From Lacrimispora xylanisolvens (GTDB taxonomy: Bacteria; Bacillota; Clostridia; Lachnospirales; Lachnospiraceae), in NCBI RefSeq assembly GCF_002934545.1, contig NZ_PTJA01000008.1, positions 1 through 64,000 of the forward strand: a DNA stretch of 64,000 nt, given 5' to 3'. The notes below the pieces were generated by a model. That model was not told where the DNA came from, ran no database searches, and saw only the letters and a list, made by a program, of their open reading frames with translations. A program made the position numbers and the translations under genes. Shown here in pieces: positions 27,803-37,124 of the stretch (within the stretch, counting starts at the first letter, position 1; each line of letters opens with the position of its first letter).

Positions 27803-28513
27803 ATGGCAGAAAAACAGCGGATTTTAATTGTGGACGATGACAGCAATATCGCAGAACTCATTTCCCTATATCTTTTAAAGGAATGTTATGAAACAGAAAT
27901 CGTGGGGGACGGAGAAGAAGCGCTTCGGGTTTTTCCTGAATTTAAACCCAATCTGGTTCTCCTGGATTTAATGCTTCCGGGCATGGACGGCTATCAGGTC
28001 TGCAGAGAGCTTCGCACCGGATCCCAGGTGCCCATTATCATGCTGTCTGCAAAAGGCGAGGTCTTTGACAAAGTCCTGGGTCTGGAGCTTGGCGCTGATG
28101 ATTATATGATCAAACCGTTTGATTCCAAAGAGCTTGTGGCGCGGGTTAAGGCAGTTTTAAGGCGGTATCAGACTTCTCCTGCTGCTGCGTCTTCTCATAC
28201 GGATCAGCAGGGTGACTATGTGGAATATCCAGACCTGATTGTCAACTTAACCAACTACTCTGTCATTTATATGGGACATTCCATTGAAATGCCGCCAAAG
28301 GAGCTGGAGCTTCTCTATTTTCTTGCTTCCTCTCCCAACCAGGTATTTACCAGAGAACAGCTTTTGGACCATATCTGGGGGTATGAGTATATCGGCGACA
28401 CCAGAACCGTGGACGTTCATATTAAGCGTCTGAGGGAAAAGATAAAGGATCATTCCGGCTGGTCACTCTCCACGGTGTGGGGGATCGGGTATAAGTTTGA
28501 GGTTAAAAGATAA
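27803..28513 (+). CDS. OmpR/PhoB-family response regulator
   Basis: 236 residues. Receiver domain with VDDD at the start, phospho-Asp in LLDLMLPGMDG near residue 54, MLSAKG and IKPFDSKE; then a winged helix (MPPKELELLYFLASSP, TRTVDVHIKRLREKI). It starts 22 bases after mutS2 behind GGGGG. Its likely partner is the kinase at 29358, but an opposite-strand gene and a hairpin repeat lie between the two, so they cannot be a simple operon. It is not clear whether this is the phosphate regulator PhoP. Confidence 0.93.
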   Translation: MAEKQRILIVDDDSNIAELISLYLLKECYETEIVGDGEEALRVFPEFKPNLVLLDLMLPGMDGYQVCRELRTGSQVPIIMLSAKGEVFDKVLGLELGADDYMIKPFDSKELVARVKAVLRRYQTSPAAASSHTDQQGDYVEYPDLIVNLTNYSVIYMGHSIEMPPKELELLYFLASSPNQVFTREQLLDHIWGYEYIGDTRTVDVHIKRLREKIKDHSGWSLSTVWGIGYKFEVKR

Positions 28514-28527
28514 TCAGGTAATTTATA

Positions 28528-28628
28528 AGAGGCTGTCGTAAAATGAGTTTTCATAATAGATCTGGTGCTGGTCAGTAGACCAGAAACCATTTCCGAATGA
28601 ATCCTGCATTTTACGGCAGCCCCTCTTT
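28528..28628. repeat. 101-base inverted-repeat element with internal hairpin
   Basis: The ends AGAGGCTGTCGTAAAATG (28528-28545) and the matching right arm (28607-28627) pair over about 19 bases with a two-base bulge, and CTGGTC-AGTA-GACCAG forms a second stem inside (28568-28583), so the whole folds as a cruciform. A T-rich run follows. It could simply terminate the regulator transcript, but its size and terminal repeats also resemble a small dispersed (MITE-like) element. No second copy is in this window. Confidence 0.6.
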
Positions 28629-28638
28629 TAAGTTTCAC

Positions 28639-29148
28639 TTAACTTTCATTTTTCCTGAGTGAGTTGTTATGATTTTTAACTATATCATATAATAAGCGAA
28701 TCATGATTGGAACAATAATAATAAGCCATAATAGCTCATGCCTGAAAATGGTTCTTAGTCTGCCATACCCTTCTGTTAAACCATAAACATTAAATAACTG
28801 TATAAAAACCCCAATACCTACAACCTGAATGTTATAAAATATTAAATCACCAATCAAAAGGTCTTTTAATTTGATTTTTCTTAACAGCAGTACAACTCCG
28901 GTAAAAATAAAGAATATGTAACAGGATATGAAAAAACTATTTGTAAAATAGCCTGAATATCTTTTCATATTATCAGCTTGCGAGAGCATTAATTTCTTTA
29001 CTTCGTTAGACGTTATGTCATTTGCCTTTAGAAGTATATCTAAAGAACGATAAACAAACCCTAATGAAGCCATATGCAGCATTAGAATTATTGATGAGAA
29101 TGCAATTGTACAGAGCCGGTAAACATGGGTGTATTTATATTTTGTCAC
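28639..29148 (-). CDS. Small integral membrane protein, unknown function
   Basis: 169 residues with about four predicted membrane helices (near residues 8-35, 70-90, 100-125 and 140-160), a loop with the sequence ANDITSNEVKKLMLSQADN, and a basic tail. I do not recognise the family. The longest frame starts with ATG at 29178, but GAGGGGAGG lies inside that stretch eight bases before the GTG at 29148, so I chose GTG. It is visibly richer in A/T codons than its neighbours and is inserted, in the opposite direction, between a response regulator and its probable kinase. Both points hint at transfer. Confidence 0.65.
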   Translation of the reverse strand: MTKYKYTHVYRLCTIAFSSIILMLHMASLGFVYRSLDILLKANDITSNEVKKLMLSQADNMKRYSGYFTNSFFISCYIFFIFTGVVLLLRKIKLKDLLIGDLIFYNIQVVGIGVFIQLFNVYGLTEGYGRLRTIFRHELLWLIIIVPIMIRLLYDIVKNHNNSLRKNES

Positions 29149-29357
29149 GCAATCAACCTCCCCTCCATTATTTTCCATACTTCAATATTATAACATATCC
29201 AAAACCCTTACAATACTAAAGTAAAGATTATCCATTCAGACAAATGAAAATAGGGAATGACATGAATAATAAAAAGATGTATACTTGTTGCATGAGATAC
29301 TCGAAGATATATAACTACACATTTATATAAAACGCTATTTTTTGAGGGGAACATAAA

Positions 29358-30764
29358 ATGACACACTCTTTATATTACAAATTTATTATGGGATATCTGC
29401 TCTTCGGTTTGCTGGGTTTTGTCACCATTGCATCCTTCTCTTCCAGGATTACCGACCAGTATCTCCTTGGCCAGCAGTCAGAATGTCTGTATGACGAAGC
29501 CAACCAGATTGCCTCATCCTTTAGCAGCATGTATCACGGAAAAGATATGAAACTTTCCTCTTCCTATCCTGGTCTTGTAAATGAAGCGGATTATCTCCAC
29601 GCCCGCATCTGGATTGTGGACCGCCAGGGCAAGATCGTATCCGACAGCCAGCAGCCAGGTAAGGATGGAGATATGATAGAGAACTTCGACCCTACCATTA
29701 TGGGGAATAAATCCTATACCATCGGCAATTACTACAACGAGTTTCCTTACGATGTATTAAGTGTACATGCTCCCATCACAGGGAACTATACCACCCATGG
29801 GTATGTGGTAATTCATCTTCCCATATCCTATTTACAGTCCCAGAGAAACGGTATCTTAAACATCGTATATATTACCTCAGCGGTAGTATTCGGTTTTTCT
29901 CTGATTATTTTACTGGTTTTTACAAAAAATGTTTATATCCCCCTGAAAAAGATTACAGCCGGAGCCAACGAATATGCACAGGGTAATCTGACTCATCACA
30001 TTGATGTGAATACAAGGGATGAAATGGGATATCTGGCAGCCACTTTAAATTATATGTCCGATGAGATCAATAAGATGGAGGAATACCAGCGGACCTTTAT
30101 CGCCAATGTGTCACACGATTTCCGTTCCCCCCTCACTTCCATCAAGGGATACTTAGAGGCGATCTTAGACGGCACCATACCGCCCCAGATGCATGAGAAG
30201 TATTTAAACCGTGTGATATCTGAGACAGAACGGCTCAATAAGCTGACACAGGGCATGCTCACCCTTAATTCCCTTGACTGTAAAGGGTATTTAAACCGGA
30301 CGAATTTTGATATCAACCGGGTAATTAAAGATACGGCTGCTTCCTTAGAAGGAACCTGCAATACAAAAAACATTACATTTGACCTGACTTTCTCTGACAG
30401 CATTCAGATGGTTCACGCAGACCTTGGCAAGATCCAGCAGGTCCTTTATAATCTTATTGATAATGCAATTAAATTCAGCCATACGGATTCCACCATATAT
30501 ATACAGGCTTCCGGCAAGTATGAAAAAATCTTTATCTCCGTAAAAGATACAGGAATCGGAATTCCAAAGGACAGCATTAAAAAGATATGGGAACGTTTTT
30601 ACAAGACTGATCTGTCCAGAGGAAAGGACAAGAAAGGAACCGGACTGGGACTTGCAATTGTCCGGGAAATCATTCAGTCTCACGGAGAAAACATTGATGT
30701 AGTCAGCACAGAAGGGGTTGGATCTGAGTTTATCTTCAGCCTTCCAAAATCAACTAGTTTATAG
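29358..30764 (+). CDS. Membrane sensor histidine kinase
   Basis: 468 residues: membrane helix at about 10-30, an extracellular sensor domain to ~170, a second helix (IVYITSAVVFGFSLIILLVF), a HAMP linker (IPLKKITAGANEYAQGNL), H-box FIANVSHDFRSPLTSI with His near 251, and HATPase motifs NAIKFSH, DTGIGIP and GTGLGLAIV. Probable partner of the regulator at 27803. GAGGGG precedes the ATG. A TTGCAT...TATAAC pair in the 180-base gap could be its own promoter. The ligand is unknown. Confidence 0.92.
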   Translation: MTHSLYYKFIMGYLLFGLLGFVTIASFSSRITDQYLLGQQSECLYDEANQIASSFSSMYHGKDMKLSSSYPGLVNEADYLHARIWIVDRQGKIVSDSQQPGKDGDMIENFDPTIMGNKSYTIGNYYNEFPYDVLSVHAPITGNYTTHGYVVIHLPISYLQSQRNGILNIVYITSAVVFGFSLIILLVFTKNVYIPLKKITAGANEYAQGNLTHHIDVNTRDEMGYLAATLNYMSDEINKMEEYQRTFIANVSHDFRSPLTSIKGYLEAILDGTIPPQMHEKYLNRVISETERLNKLTQGMLTLNSLDCKGYLNRTNFDINRVIKDTAASLEGTCNTKNITFDLTFSDSIQMVHADLGKIQQVLYNLIDNAIKFSHTDSTIYIQASGKYEKIFISVKDTGIGIPKDSIKKIWERFYKTDLSRGKDKKGTGLGLAIVREIIQSHGENIDVVSTEGVGSEFIFSLPKSTSL

Positions 30765-30783
30765 AAACTACTATGTAATAGAA

Positions 30784-30830
30784 AAAGCAGATAAGAACAG
30801 ACGCTTTGATCGTCTGAACTTATCTGCTTT
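30784..30830. terminator. Bidirectional terminator between kinase and blaI-like gene
   Basis: AAAGCAGATAAG (30784-30795) pairs with CTTATCTGCTTT (30819-30830), and CAGACG with CGTCTG inside. T-rich on both sides; it serves the two convergent genes. Confidence 0.88.
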
Positions 30831-30850
30831 TGTGTCTTTTAAGAAATTAA

Positions 30851-31255
30851 TCACTTATGTTCTTCCCGGTTGTCAGATATTCTCTTTTCTTTTTTATCTT
30901 TCAGAATACGTTCCAGTTCTTCAATCTGATCCATAGACAGCTCTTCTTCCAGAAACTTGGTAAAAAGCATATTCAAAGCCCCGTCATAAACCTTTTTTAA
31001 GAAGGATTCATTCTCAGATCTGATGCACTCTTCTTCCGAGAGCAAAGGATAGTAGTAATAAACTCTGCCCTTCTTTTCAAATCCAATTACTTCTTTTTTG
31101 ATCAGTCTTGTTATAAAGGTTTTTATTGTCTGTGCTGACCACATCATTCTGCCAGATAGCAGGTTAATGATCTCTTCTGAGGTTATGGGGTTAGACTTCC
31201 ATATAAGTTTCATAATTTCCCATTCTGCTTCTGATATTTTTGGAAGTGTGCTCAT
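30851..31255 (-). CDS. BlaI/MecI/CopY-family repressor
   Basis: 134 residues: a winged-helix N-terminal domain (KISEAEWEIMKLIWK, WSAQTIKTFITRLIKKEVIGFEKKGRVYYYYP) and a helical dimerisation tail (FLEEELSMDQIEELERIL), the layout of penicillinase repressors. In classic systems a BlaR1/M56 membrane protease gene is adjacent. None is here, because the gene ends at a terminator and has phoH upstream. It is therefore an orphan repressor acting elsewhere or on itself. A candidate operator lies in its own leader. Confidence 0.9.
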   Translation of the reverse strand: MSTLPKISEAEWEIMKLIWKSNPITSEEIINLLSGRMMWSAQTIKTFITRLIKKEVIGFEKKGRVYYYYPLLSEEECIRSENESFLKKVYDGALNMLFTKFLEEELSMDQIEELERILKDKKEKRISDNREEHK

Positions 31256-31276
31256 ATATATAACTCCTTTTGGGTC

Positions 31277-31286
31277 TGCATTTGTA
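31277..31286. promoter_or_regulatory. BlaI-type operator candidate
   Basis: On the minus strand TACAAATGCA fits the BlaI/CopY core TACAnnTGTA with one mismatch and lies between the -10 box and the ATG of the repressor gene. It would allow self-repression. It is short, so it could be chance. Confidence 0.35.
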
Positions 31287-31297
31287 AGCTGTATCTT

Positions 31298-31326
31298 AGT
31301 TTAAACCTGCGGAGTATGTTTGTCAA
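31298..31326 (-). promoter_or_regulatory. Promoter of the blaI-like gene
   Basis: On the minus strand a consensus TTGACA (31321-31326) is followed after 17 bases by TAAACT (31298-31303). Confidence 0.65.
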
Positions 31327-31368
31327 TTCACAATTACAGGGGATTGATACAACTCTTTCATAAAGCAG

Positions 31369-31412
31369 AAAAGCACGCCAGCCTCCTGATTCAGGAAAGA
31401 CAGCATGCCTTT
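31369..31412 (-). terminator. Terminator after the PhoH gene
   Basis: AAGCACGC (31371-31378) and GCATGCCTT (31403-31411) pair with some G-U pairs, and TCCTGATTCAGGA forms the inner stem. It lies 16 bases past the phoH stop. The T run is longer on the plus side, so it may work in both directions. Confidence 0.6.
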
Positions 31413-31427
31413 TTTATCAATAAAATC

Positions 31428-32789
31428 TTATAATCGTTTTACCGCATCCATTGCCAGTACAGAACGTTCGCATTCCTCTGCCTGCAGGGTAATCTGCCAG
31501 CACAGAGAACTCCCTTTCATATGCTCAGCCGCATAACTGAGTCCGTTGGTCCGTTCATCAAGAAACGGACGGTCAATCTGATTGGGGTCTCCAAGCAGTA
31601 TGATCTTTGTTCCTTTTCCTGCACGGGTTATAATTCCCTTGACCTGATTGGGCGTCATATTCTGGGCTTCATCAATAATTAAATAAGTCTGAATGATGGA
31701 TCGCCCCCGGATAAATGTCAGCGCCTCTGTTTTAATCAGACCTCTGGCAAATATTTCTTCGATTTTGCCTGATAGTTCATCCTCATTTTCATACCGCTTT
31801 TCCTCATTGGAATCAATGAGCTGTTCCAGATTGTCAATTACAGGCCTCATCAGCGGAGAGATTTTCTCCTGCTCGTCTCCCGGCAGAAATCCAATGTCAG
31901 AATCAAACTGGGCATTGGGACGGCTGACAATGATCCGTCTGTATTCTCCGGTTGGATTGTTTAAAAGCTTTTCAAGCCCTACTGCAAGAGAGTAAAAGGT
32001 TTTGGCTGTCCCAGCCATACCTTTAATGATGACTAACGGCGCTATTTCGGCAGGCTGCATCAGGGCTTCCTGGGCAAAATACTGGCCTGCATTCCTGGGT
32101 ACAACTCCATAGGGCCTGCTTTTCTGGTAATCAAGAGGGATTATTTTATCTCCGTTTACTCGTCCCAGCACCGTTTTTCTGGTTGACTGATCCGCTTTTA
32201 ATATTACAAACTGATTCTCAAACAGCTTTGGACTGCTTTTAGCACCCGATTCATCGGTGATGTATACCCGATCAGCTGAAATTCCCTTTTTCTTAAAATC
32301 CTTAAAATTTTCCTCCGGAGCAAAAACCTCAATTCTTCCTGTGTACTGCTCCTCCCGCCCGGATACCTGCTCGGTTGTAAAATCCTCCGCCCGGATTCCG
32401 ATAATCTGTGCTTTAATACGCAGCAATATGTCCTTCGTTACCAGTACGACCTCTCCCTCAAGTCCTCTGCATACCTTGAGAATGCGGTTATCCATTTTAT
32501 CGTCGGGAAGATCTGGGGGAAGCACAACATCCACAAAGTTTTTTTCAATCCTGATTGTTCCTCCATGTTCCAGTTTTACTCCTGTCAGTAAATCTCCCTG
32601 ATGACGAAGCTGTTCCAAAAGCCTGATGGCCTTTCTTGCATTGGCACCTGTTTCACCCTCGGCCTTTTTTAAGTGATCCAGTTCTTCCAGTACAGCGACA
32701 GGAAGAACTACACGGTTATCTTCGAAACAATTGATGGCGTAAGGTGCCTGAATCAGAACATTGGTATCTACCACATAGGTTTTTATCAT
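31428..32789 (-). CDS. PhoH-family ATPase with N-terminal PIN domain
   Basis: 453 residues. The N-terminal ~130 residues are a PIN ribonuclease-like domain (VVDTNVLIQAP, then the acidic VAVLEELDHLKK). The C-terminal half is a PhoH ATPase with Walker A GMAGTAKT near residue 260, Walker B YLIIDEAQNM and ILLGDPNQID. This is the PIN-PhoH (YlaK/PhoH2) arrangement, linked to RNA unwinding and cleavage; the precise function is not settled. AAAGGAG precedes the ATG. Confidence 0.92.
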   Translation of the reverse strand: MIKTYVVDTNVLIQAPYAINCFEDNRVVLPVAVLEELDHLKKAEGETGANARKAIRLLEQLRHQGDLLTGVKLEHGGTIRIEKNFVDVVLPPDLPDDKMDNRILKVCRGLEGEVVLVTKDILLRIKAQIIGIRAEDFTTEQVSGREEQYTGRIEVFAPEENFKDFKKKGISADRVYITDESGAKSSPKLFENQFVILKADQSTRKTVLGRVNGDKIIPLDYQKSRPYGVVPRNAGQYFAQEALMQPAEIAPLVIIKGMAGTAKTFYSLAVGLEKLLNNPTGEYRRIIVSRPNAQFDSDIGFLPGDEQEKISPLMRPVIDNLEQLIDSNEEKRYENEDELSGKIEEIFARGLIKTEALTFIRGRSIIQTYLIIDEAQNMTPNQVKGIITRAGKGTKIILLGDPNQIDRPFLDERTNGLSYAAEHMKGSSLCWQITLQAEECERSVLAMDAVKRL

Positions 32790-32936
32790 TTACCGGACTC
32801 CTTTGCAATTTCAGAAACTCTGGTTTCTGTAAATCTGATTATACCTTCTGCCAGGAACTCCTGTAATCACAGTATGGTAAAAGAAATGTAAAAACAGATT
32901 CAATTTTCTGGAATCCGGTTCCAGATATCCTAAATT

Positions 32937-33212
32937 TTATAATATATGTTCCTGTTCATCCTCATTAAATGACCCGGACTGTTCCGGACCTTTAAAGAGC
33001 AGTCTTTTTAATGACCAGATAATCATAATGGAACCGGTAAGAAAAAACAGAGTCATAAAAACCAGCTGAATCAGATTTCTGATTCCGGAAGAGATAAGAA
33101 GTTCCGGAACCAGCTGAAATGCCAGCCAGATCAGATATCCCCCTCCTACCAGTCTTAAACCCAGAGTAATGGGCGCAGGTGACTCACCCTGCTTCTTTTT
33201 GTCCTCGCTCAT
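32937..33212 (-). CDS. Small two-helix membrane protein
   Basis: 91 residues with two predicted membrane helices (about 20-40 and 45-68, the latter rich in Phe/Leu/Ile) flanked by a charged N-terminus and an acidic C-terminus. I do not recognise a family. It starts nine bases after the GntR/AraR-type regulator gene and is probably the last gene of that operon. A short TCTGGAA/TTCCAGA stem-loop at 32908-32926 follows. Confidence 0.65.
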   Translation of the reverse strand: MSEDKKKQGESPAPITLGLRLVGGGYLIWLAFQLVPELLISSGIRNLIQLVFMTLFFLTGSIMIIWSLKRLLFKGPEQSGSFNEDEQEHIL

Positions 33213-33221
33213 GTTATGCTC

Positions 33222-34307
33222 CTATACTCTGACACGAACGGATTTCCGTTCTACTGCCTCTGAATCAAAAAGATAATTTCCATTAAAATAGGGATTTTCA
33301 ATCATGCGTATCATGTTTTCGGCTGCTTTTTTCCCCAGTGCCTCCATGGGGTGAGGAAATGAAGTAATGGGTACCTCACCCAGAGACGCCAGCTCCGAAT
33401 TATCAATGCTGACCAGGGATAGATCTTCGGGAATCAGAATCCCCCTCTTCATGCAGATGCCCGACAGCAGATAAGCTACCTCATCGTTATAACAGACCAG
33501 TGCCGTACAATCTTTTAACCGGTCAAACAGATAATCTGACCAGGCTTCCAGATCATTCTGGCTCTCCGAATCAATCCAGACAATCCCCCTTCTGTCTATG
33601 CTGATACCGGCCTGCTTCATTGCCTTTACAAACCCCAGATAACGAAGATGCCCCTGTCCGTCATCACATTTAAAGATCCCCCCGATCTTTTTGTGCCCTG
33701 CATGAATCAGGTATTCAACTGCTTTTTTGGTCACCAGTTCATCATGAAGTGCTACACAGGGAAATGACAGCTGGGGATAACTGCTGTTAAAAAACAGGAC
33801 GGGCAACTGCTGTTTTGCAAGCCTGCGGTAGGAATCCAGATTGGGATTTGGCAGCGCACTTTTTGCCGGCTCCACAATCAGCCCGTCTATAAACCCTTTG
33901 TCTAACAGCTTATCCAGAATTTCTCCTTCTTTTTCGATTCTGTTTCCTGTAAATGCCACCTGCATGGTATAGCCTGCTTTTGACAATGTCTTTTCAATCC
34001 CTTTTAATACGGGAGGAAAAATATAGCTGTCTACATAGGTACTGATTACTGCAATGTTCTGGTAGCGTTCTTTTCTCACTTCCCGGTTACCCACTCCTAA
34101 ATAAGTTCCGCTTCCCCGAATTCTGGTCAGCATGTTTTTCTGTTCCAATACATCAATGGCATGACGCACAGTCTGCCTGCTGAGTTCAAATTCACGGCTT
34201 AGTTCGTTCTCTGACGGCAGCTTATCCCCGGTTTGGAACACCCCGTTTTGGATCTGCTCCATGACCCAGTTTACAACAGCCATATATTTTGCTTCCTGCG
34301 AATGCAT
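33222..34307 (-). CDS. AraR-like transcriptional regulator (GntR head, sugar-binding body)
   Basis: 361 residues: an N-terminal GntR winged helix (LPSENELSREFELSRQTVRHAIDVLE, residues 27-55) fused to a LacI/periplasmic-binding-protein sensor domain (SLVSIDNSELASLGEVPITSF near the end). This is the architecture of AraR, the arabinose repressor. It lies downstream of a monosaccharide ABC transporter in the same direction, and palindromes like AraR boxes stand before that operon, so it probably represses the transporter until its sugar binds. GTAGGAGAG precedes the ATG. Confidence 0.9.
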   Translation of the reverse strand: MHSQEAKYMAVVNWVMEQIQNGVFQTGDKLPSENELSREFELSRQTVRHAIDVLEQKNMLTRIRGSGTYLGVGNREVRKERYQNIAVISTYVDSYIFPPVLKGIEKTLSKAGYTMQVAFTGNRIEKEGEILDKLLDKGFIDGLIVEPAKSALPNPNLDSYRRLAKQQLPVLFFNSSYPQLSFPCVALHDELVTKKAVEYLIHAGHKKIGGIFKCDDGQGHLRYLGFVKAMKQAGISIDRRGIVWIDSESQNDLEAWSDYLFDRLKDCTALVCYNDEVAYLLSGICMKRGILIPEDLSLVSIDNSELASLGEVPITSFPHPMEALGKKAAENMIRMIENPYFNGNYLFDSEAVERKSVRVRV

Positions 34308-34328
34308 CTTCTCTCCTACTGTCTTTGA

Positions 34329-35495
34329 TTATTTTTTTCTTTTGGATAATAAGTCAACCGTAACCGCTCCTAATAATACAGCTCCTTTTACGATTTTCTG
34401 GATATCCGTTGACCAGCCGTAAAGAGACATTCCGTTGTTTAAGATTCCCATGATAAATGCTCCGACTACCGCTCCTATGATGGTTCCAATTCCTCCTGAT
34501 GTGGCAGCACCTCCAATATAACAGGATGCAATGGCATCCATTTCAAACTGATCCCCTGCTTTCGGTGTTGCTGATGCATTTCGTGCAGAAAGCACAATTC
34601 CAGCAATTGCACACATAATTCCCATGTTGGTATACACCCAGAAAAATACTTTTTCTGTGTTAATACCGGACAGACGGGCCGCTTTGGCATTTCCGCCCAA
34701 TGCATAGATCTGCCTTCCTGCTACAGTCTTGCTGGTAATAAAGTGGTAAAGGGCAACCAGAAGTCCCATAATGACGAGAACAAATGGGATTCCGTTGTAA
34801 CGTGCCAGTTTATAGAAGAAAAACCATACAATTATCATAATTACACCCACTTTGACAATTGTCTGCCACAATGGATTGACCGGAAAATCGTATTTCTTTT
34901 TTGTTTTTATACTACTGATCTCCGATATGATAATAAAGGCAAATGCGATGAGCGCTGCTCCTATGGATATCAGATCCAGTGTTCCACCGCCAAAGGGTAT
35001 TTTAACGGTTGGAAGAAAGCCTGCGCCTATGTACGTATAATTTGCCGGAAGAGGACCTTTGGTCTGTGCCTTTAAAAGGGTATAGGTAAGCCCGCGCCCC
35101 ATAAGCATGGTTGCAAGTGTAACGATAAAGGGAGGTATGGAAAGCTTGGAAACAAAAAATCCAACAAACATACCGGAAAGGGTACCAATGGCAAGAGCCG
35201 CCAGTATTGCAACCCACATGCTGGTTTTATAGTCTACAATCATAATTCCTACAACTGCTCCGCATACGGCAACAATGGAGCCGACCCCCAGATCAATGTT
35301 ACCGGTGAGAACGCAGAGAAGCATGCCTACCGCCAGAATTACAATATAGCTGTTCTGCATGATTAAATTGTTAATGTTTGCCGGTGACATATTTTTACCG
35401 CCGGTCATTGCAGCAAAGATTAAGAAAACCACGATTAGAGCCAGAATCATACCATACTGCTTCATGTTTATATTAACTGTTTTCTTCTTATCCAT
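34329..35495 (-). CDS. Monosaccharide ABC transporter permease
   Basis: About 388 residues with eight to ten membrane helices, of the RbsC/XylH/GguB family (IDLGVGSIVAVCGAVVG near residue 75; DAIASCYIGGAATSGGIGT near residue 325). It forms the channel for a pentose or hexose. The longest frame begins at 35579 inside the ATPase gene, but the ATG at 35495, two bases after that gene's stop and behind GGAAG, gives the normal N-terminus MDKKKTVN. Works with the ATPase and binding protein upstream. Confidence 0.92.
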   Translation of the reverse strand: MDKKKTVNINMKQYGMILALIVVFLIFAAMTGGKNMSPANINNLIMQNSYIVILAVGMLLCVLTGNIDLGVGSIVAVCGAVVGIMIVDYKTSMWVAILAALAIGTLSGMFVGFFVSKLSIPPFIVTLATMLMGRGLTYTLLKAQTKGPLPANYTYIGAGFLPTVKIPFGGGTLDLISIGAALIAFAFIIISEISSIKTKKKYDFPVNPLWQTIVKVGVIMIIVWFFFYKLARYNGIPFVLVIMGLLVALYHFITSKTVAGRQIYALGGNAKAARLSGINTEKVFFWVYTNMGIMCAIAGIVLSARNASATPKAGDQFEMDAIASCYIGGAATSGGIGTIIGAVVGAFIMGILNNGMSLYGWSTDIQKIVKGAVLLGAVTVDLLSKRKK

Positions 35496-35497
35496 CT

Positions 35498-37045
35498 TTA
35501 TTCTTCCTTTCCGTTGTCTTCCATGATACACTTCATAATCTTTTCCTGTGAAACCTCTTCCCTGGTAAGTTCTCCGCAAATATGCCCTCCGTTAATGACA
35601 TAGATGCGGTCACAGGTTCCAATTAACTCCTGAAGCTCCGACGATATGACAAGAATGGCTTTCCCGGCCTTTGCCAGATCATTGATGATGCAGTATATTT
35701 CATACTTTGCACCAATGTCAATGCCTCGGGTGGGTTCATCAAGAATCAGGATATCAGGCTGAGTCAGCATCCATTTTGCAAGGACCACCTTTTGCTGATT
35801 TCCTCCGGACAGTGAGCTGACTGACTGGTTGATGGAATTGGTCTTAACATTAATTTTCTTCCGGTAGTTTTCTGCGGAAATGATTTCATCATTCTTATTA
35901 ACAATTCCCTTTTTGGAAAAGAAGTTTCTAAGAGCTGCCAGCGTCATATTTCCTTTTACAGTGTCTATCAGGATCAGGCCATAGTTTTTGCGGTCTTCCG
36001 AAACATATGCCAGCTTGTTATTAATGGCATCCCTTACATTTCTTATGAGAGCCTGCTTTCCGTTTATCTTTATGGTTCCGCTGATCTTCTGTCCATAGGA
36101 TCTACCGAAAAGGCTCATTGCCAGTTCCGTTCTTCCTGCACCCATCAGTCCGGCAAAGCCCACTACCTCACCGGCCTTAACATGGAAGGATACATCCTGA
36201 ATGACATGACGGTCAGGATCGTCCGGATGATATGCATTCCAGTTTTCTACCTCAAATATGTTATCTTTGATTTCACTGGTCCGCTCCGGGTAACGGTTAG
36301 TCAGTTCCCTTCCTACCATCCCCTTTATGATCCGGTCTTCATTGATTTCATCTTTCCCCTTATCCAGAGTCTCAATGGTTTTTCCATCTCTGATTACAGT
36401 AATGGAATCCGCAACATAGCTGATTTCATTCAGCTTATGAGAGATCATAATACAGGTAATTCCATGCTTTTTCAGTTCCAGCATAATGTTTAAAAGACGC
36501 TTGCTCTCTTCATCATTTAGCGCTGCTGTGGGTTCATCCAGGATCAAAAGCTCCACCTGCTTTGCCATTGCCCTTGCAATCTCTATCAGCTGCTGTTTGC
36601 CGACTCCCAGGCTGCTCACCGGCACATTTAAGTTTTCATTCTCAAGTCCGACTTTTGCCAGCATTTCCTGTGCCCGCTTATGGGTTTTGGTCCAGTCAAT
36701 GACTCCTTTTTTTCCTGTCTGTTCATTTCCCAGAAAAACATTTTCCGCAACTGACAGATAGGGGCTTAATGCCAGTTCCTGATGAATAATTACAATCCCC
36801 TTTGCCTCGCTTTGTTTAATGTTATGGAACTGGCACACTGCTCCGTGATAGACAATATCACCGCTGTAGGTTCCATAAGGATAAACGCCGGAGAGTACGT
36901 TCATAAGCGTAGACTTTCCGGCACCGTTTTCTCCGCAGAGAGCATGGATTTCCCCGCGTTTCACCTTGATATTCACATCATCAAGTGCCTTTACACCATA
37001 AAATTCTTTGGTGATGTGATTCATCTCCAGGATATAATCGGCCAT
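35498..37045 (-). CDS. Monosaccharide ABC transporter ATPase (two ATPase domains)
   Basis: 515 residues, two fused ABC domains as in RbsA/MglA/XylG/GguA. The first has Walker [10 protein letters not shown] near residue 39, a signature region around SSLGVGKQQ and Walker [11 protein letters not shown]. The second has the usual degenerate P-loop ([14 protein letters not shown]), signature SLSGGNQQK and Walker [18 protein letters not shown] precedes the ATG, 79 bases after the binding-protein gene. The binding protein resembles ChvE/GguA-type systems for several monosaccharides. Confidence 0.95.
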   Translation of the reverse strand: MADYILEMNHITKEFYGVKALDDVNIKVKRGEIHALCGENGAGKSTLMNVLSGVYPYGTYSGDIVYHGAVCQFHNIKQSEAKGIVIIHQELALSPYLSVAENVFLGNEQTGKKGVIDWTKTHKRAQEMLAKVGLENENLNVPVSSLGVGKQQLIEIARAMAKQVELLILDEPTAALNDEESKRLLNIMLELKKHGITCIMISHKLNEISYVADSITVIRDGKTIETLDKGKDEINEDRIIKGMVGRELTNRYPERTSEIKDNIFEVENWNAYHPDDPDRHVIQDVSFHVKAGEVVGFAGLMGAGRTELAMSLFGRSYGQKISGTIKINGKQALIRNVRDAINNKLAYVSEDRKNYGLILIDTVKGNMTLAALRNFFSKKGIVNKNDEIISAENYRKKINVKTNSINQSVSSLSGGNQQKVVLAKWMLTQPDILILDEPTRGIDIGAKYEIYCIINDLAKAGKAILVISSELQELIGTCDRIYVINGGHICGELTREEVSQEKIMKCIMEDNGKEE

Positions 37046-37124
37046 CTTTCCAACTCCTTTTCTTTTTATCCTTCACGAAAACAGGCGGCAGTCTTTTCCA
37101 CCGCCGCCTGTATGTACGTCTCTG

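Noticed and set aside
29261-29332. Short ATG frame of about 22 codons in the gap before the kinase at 29358
   Set aside because: No ribosome site; it lies over the likely promoter of the kinase.
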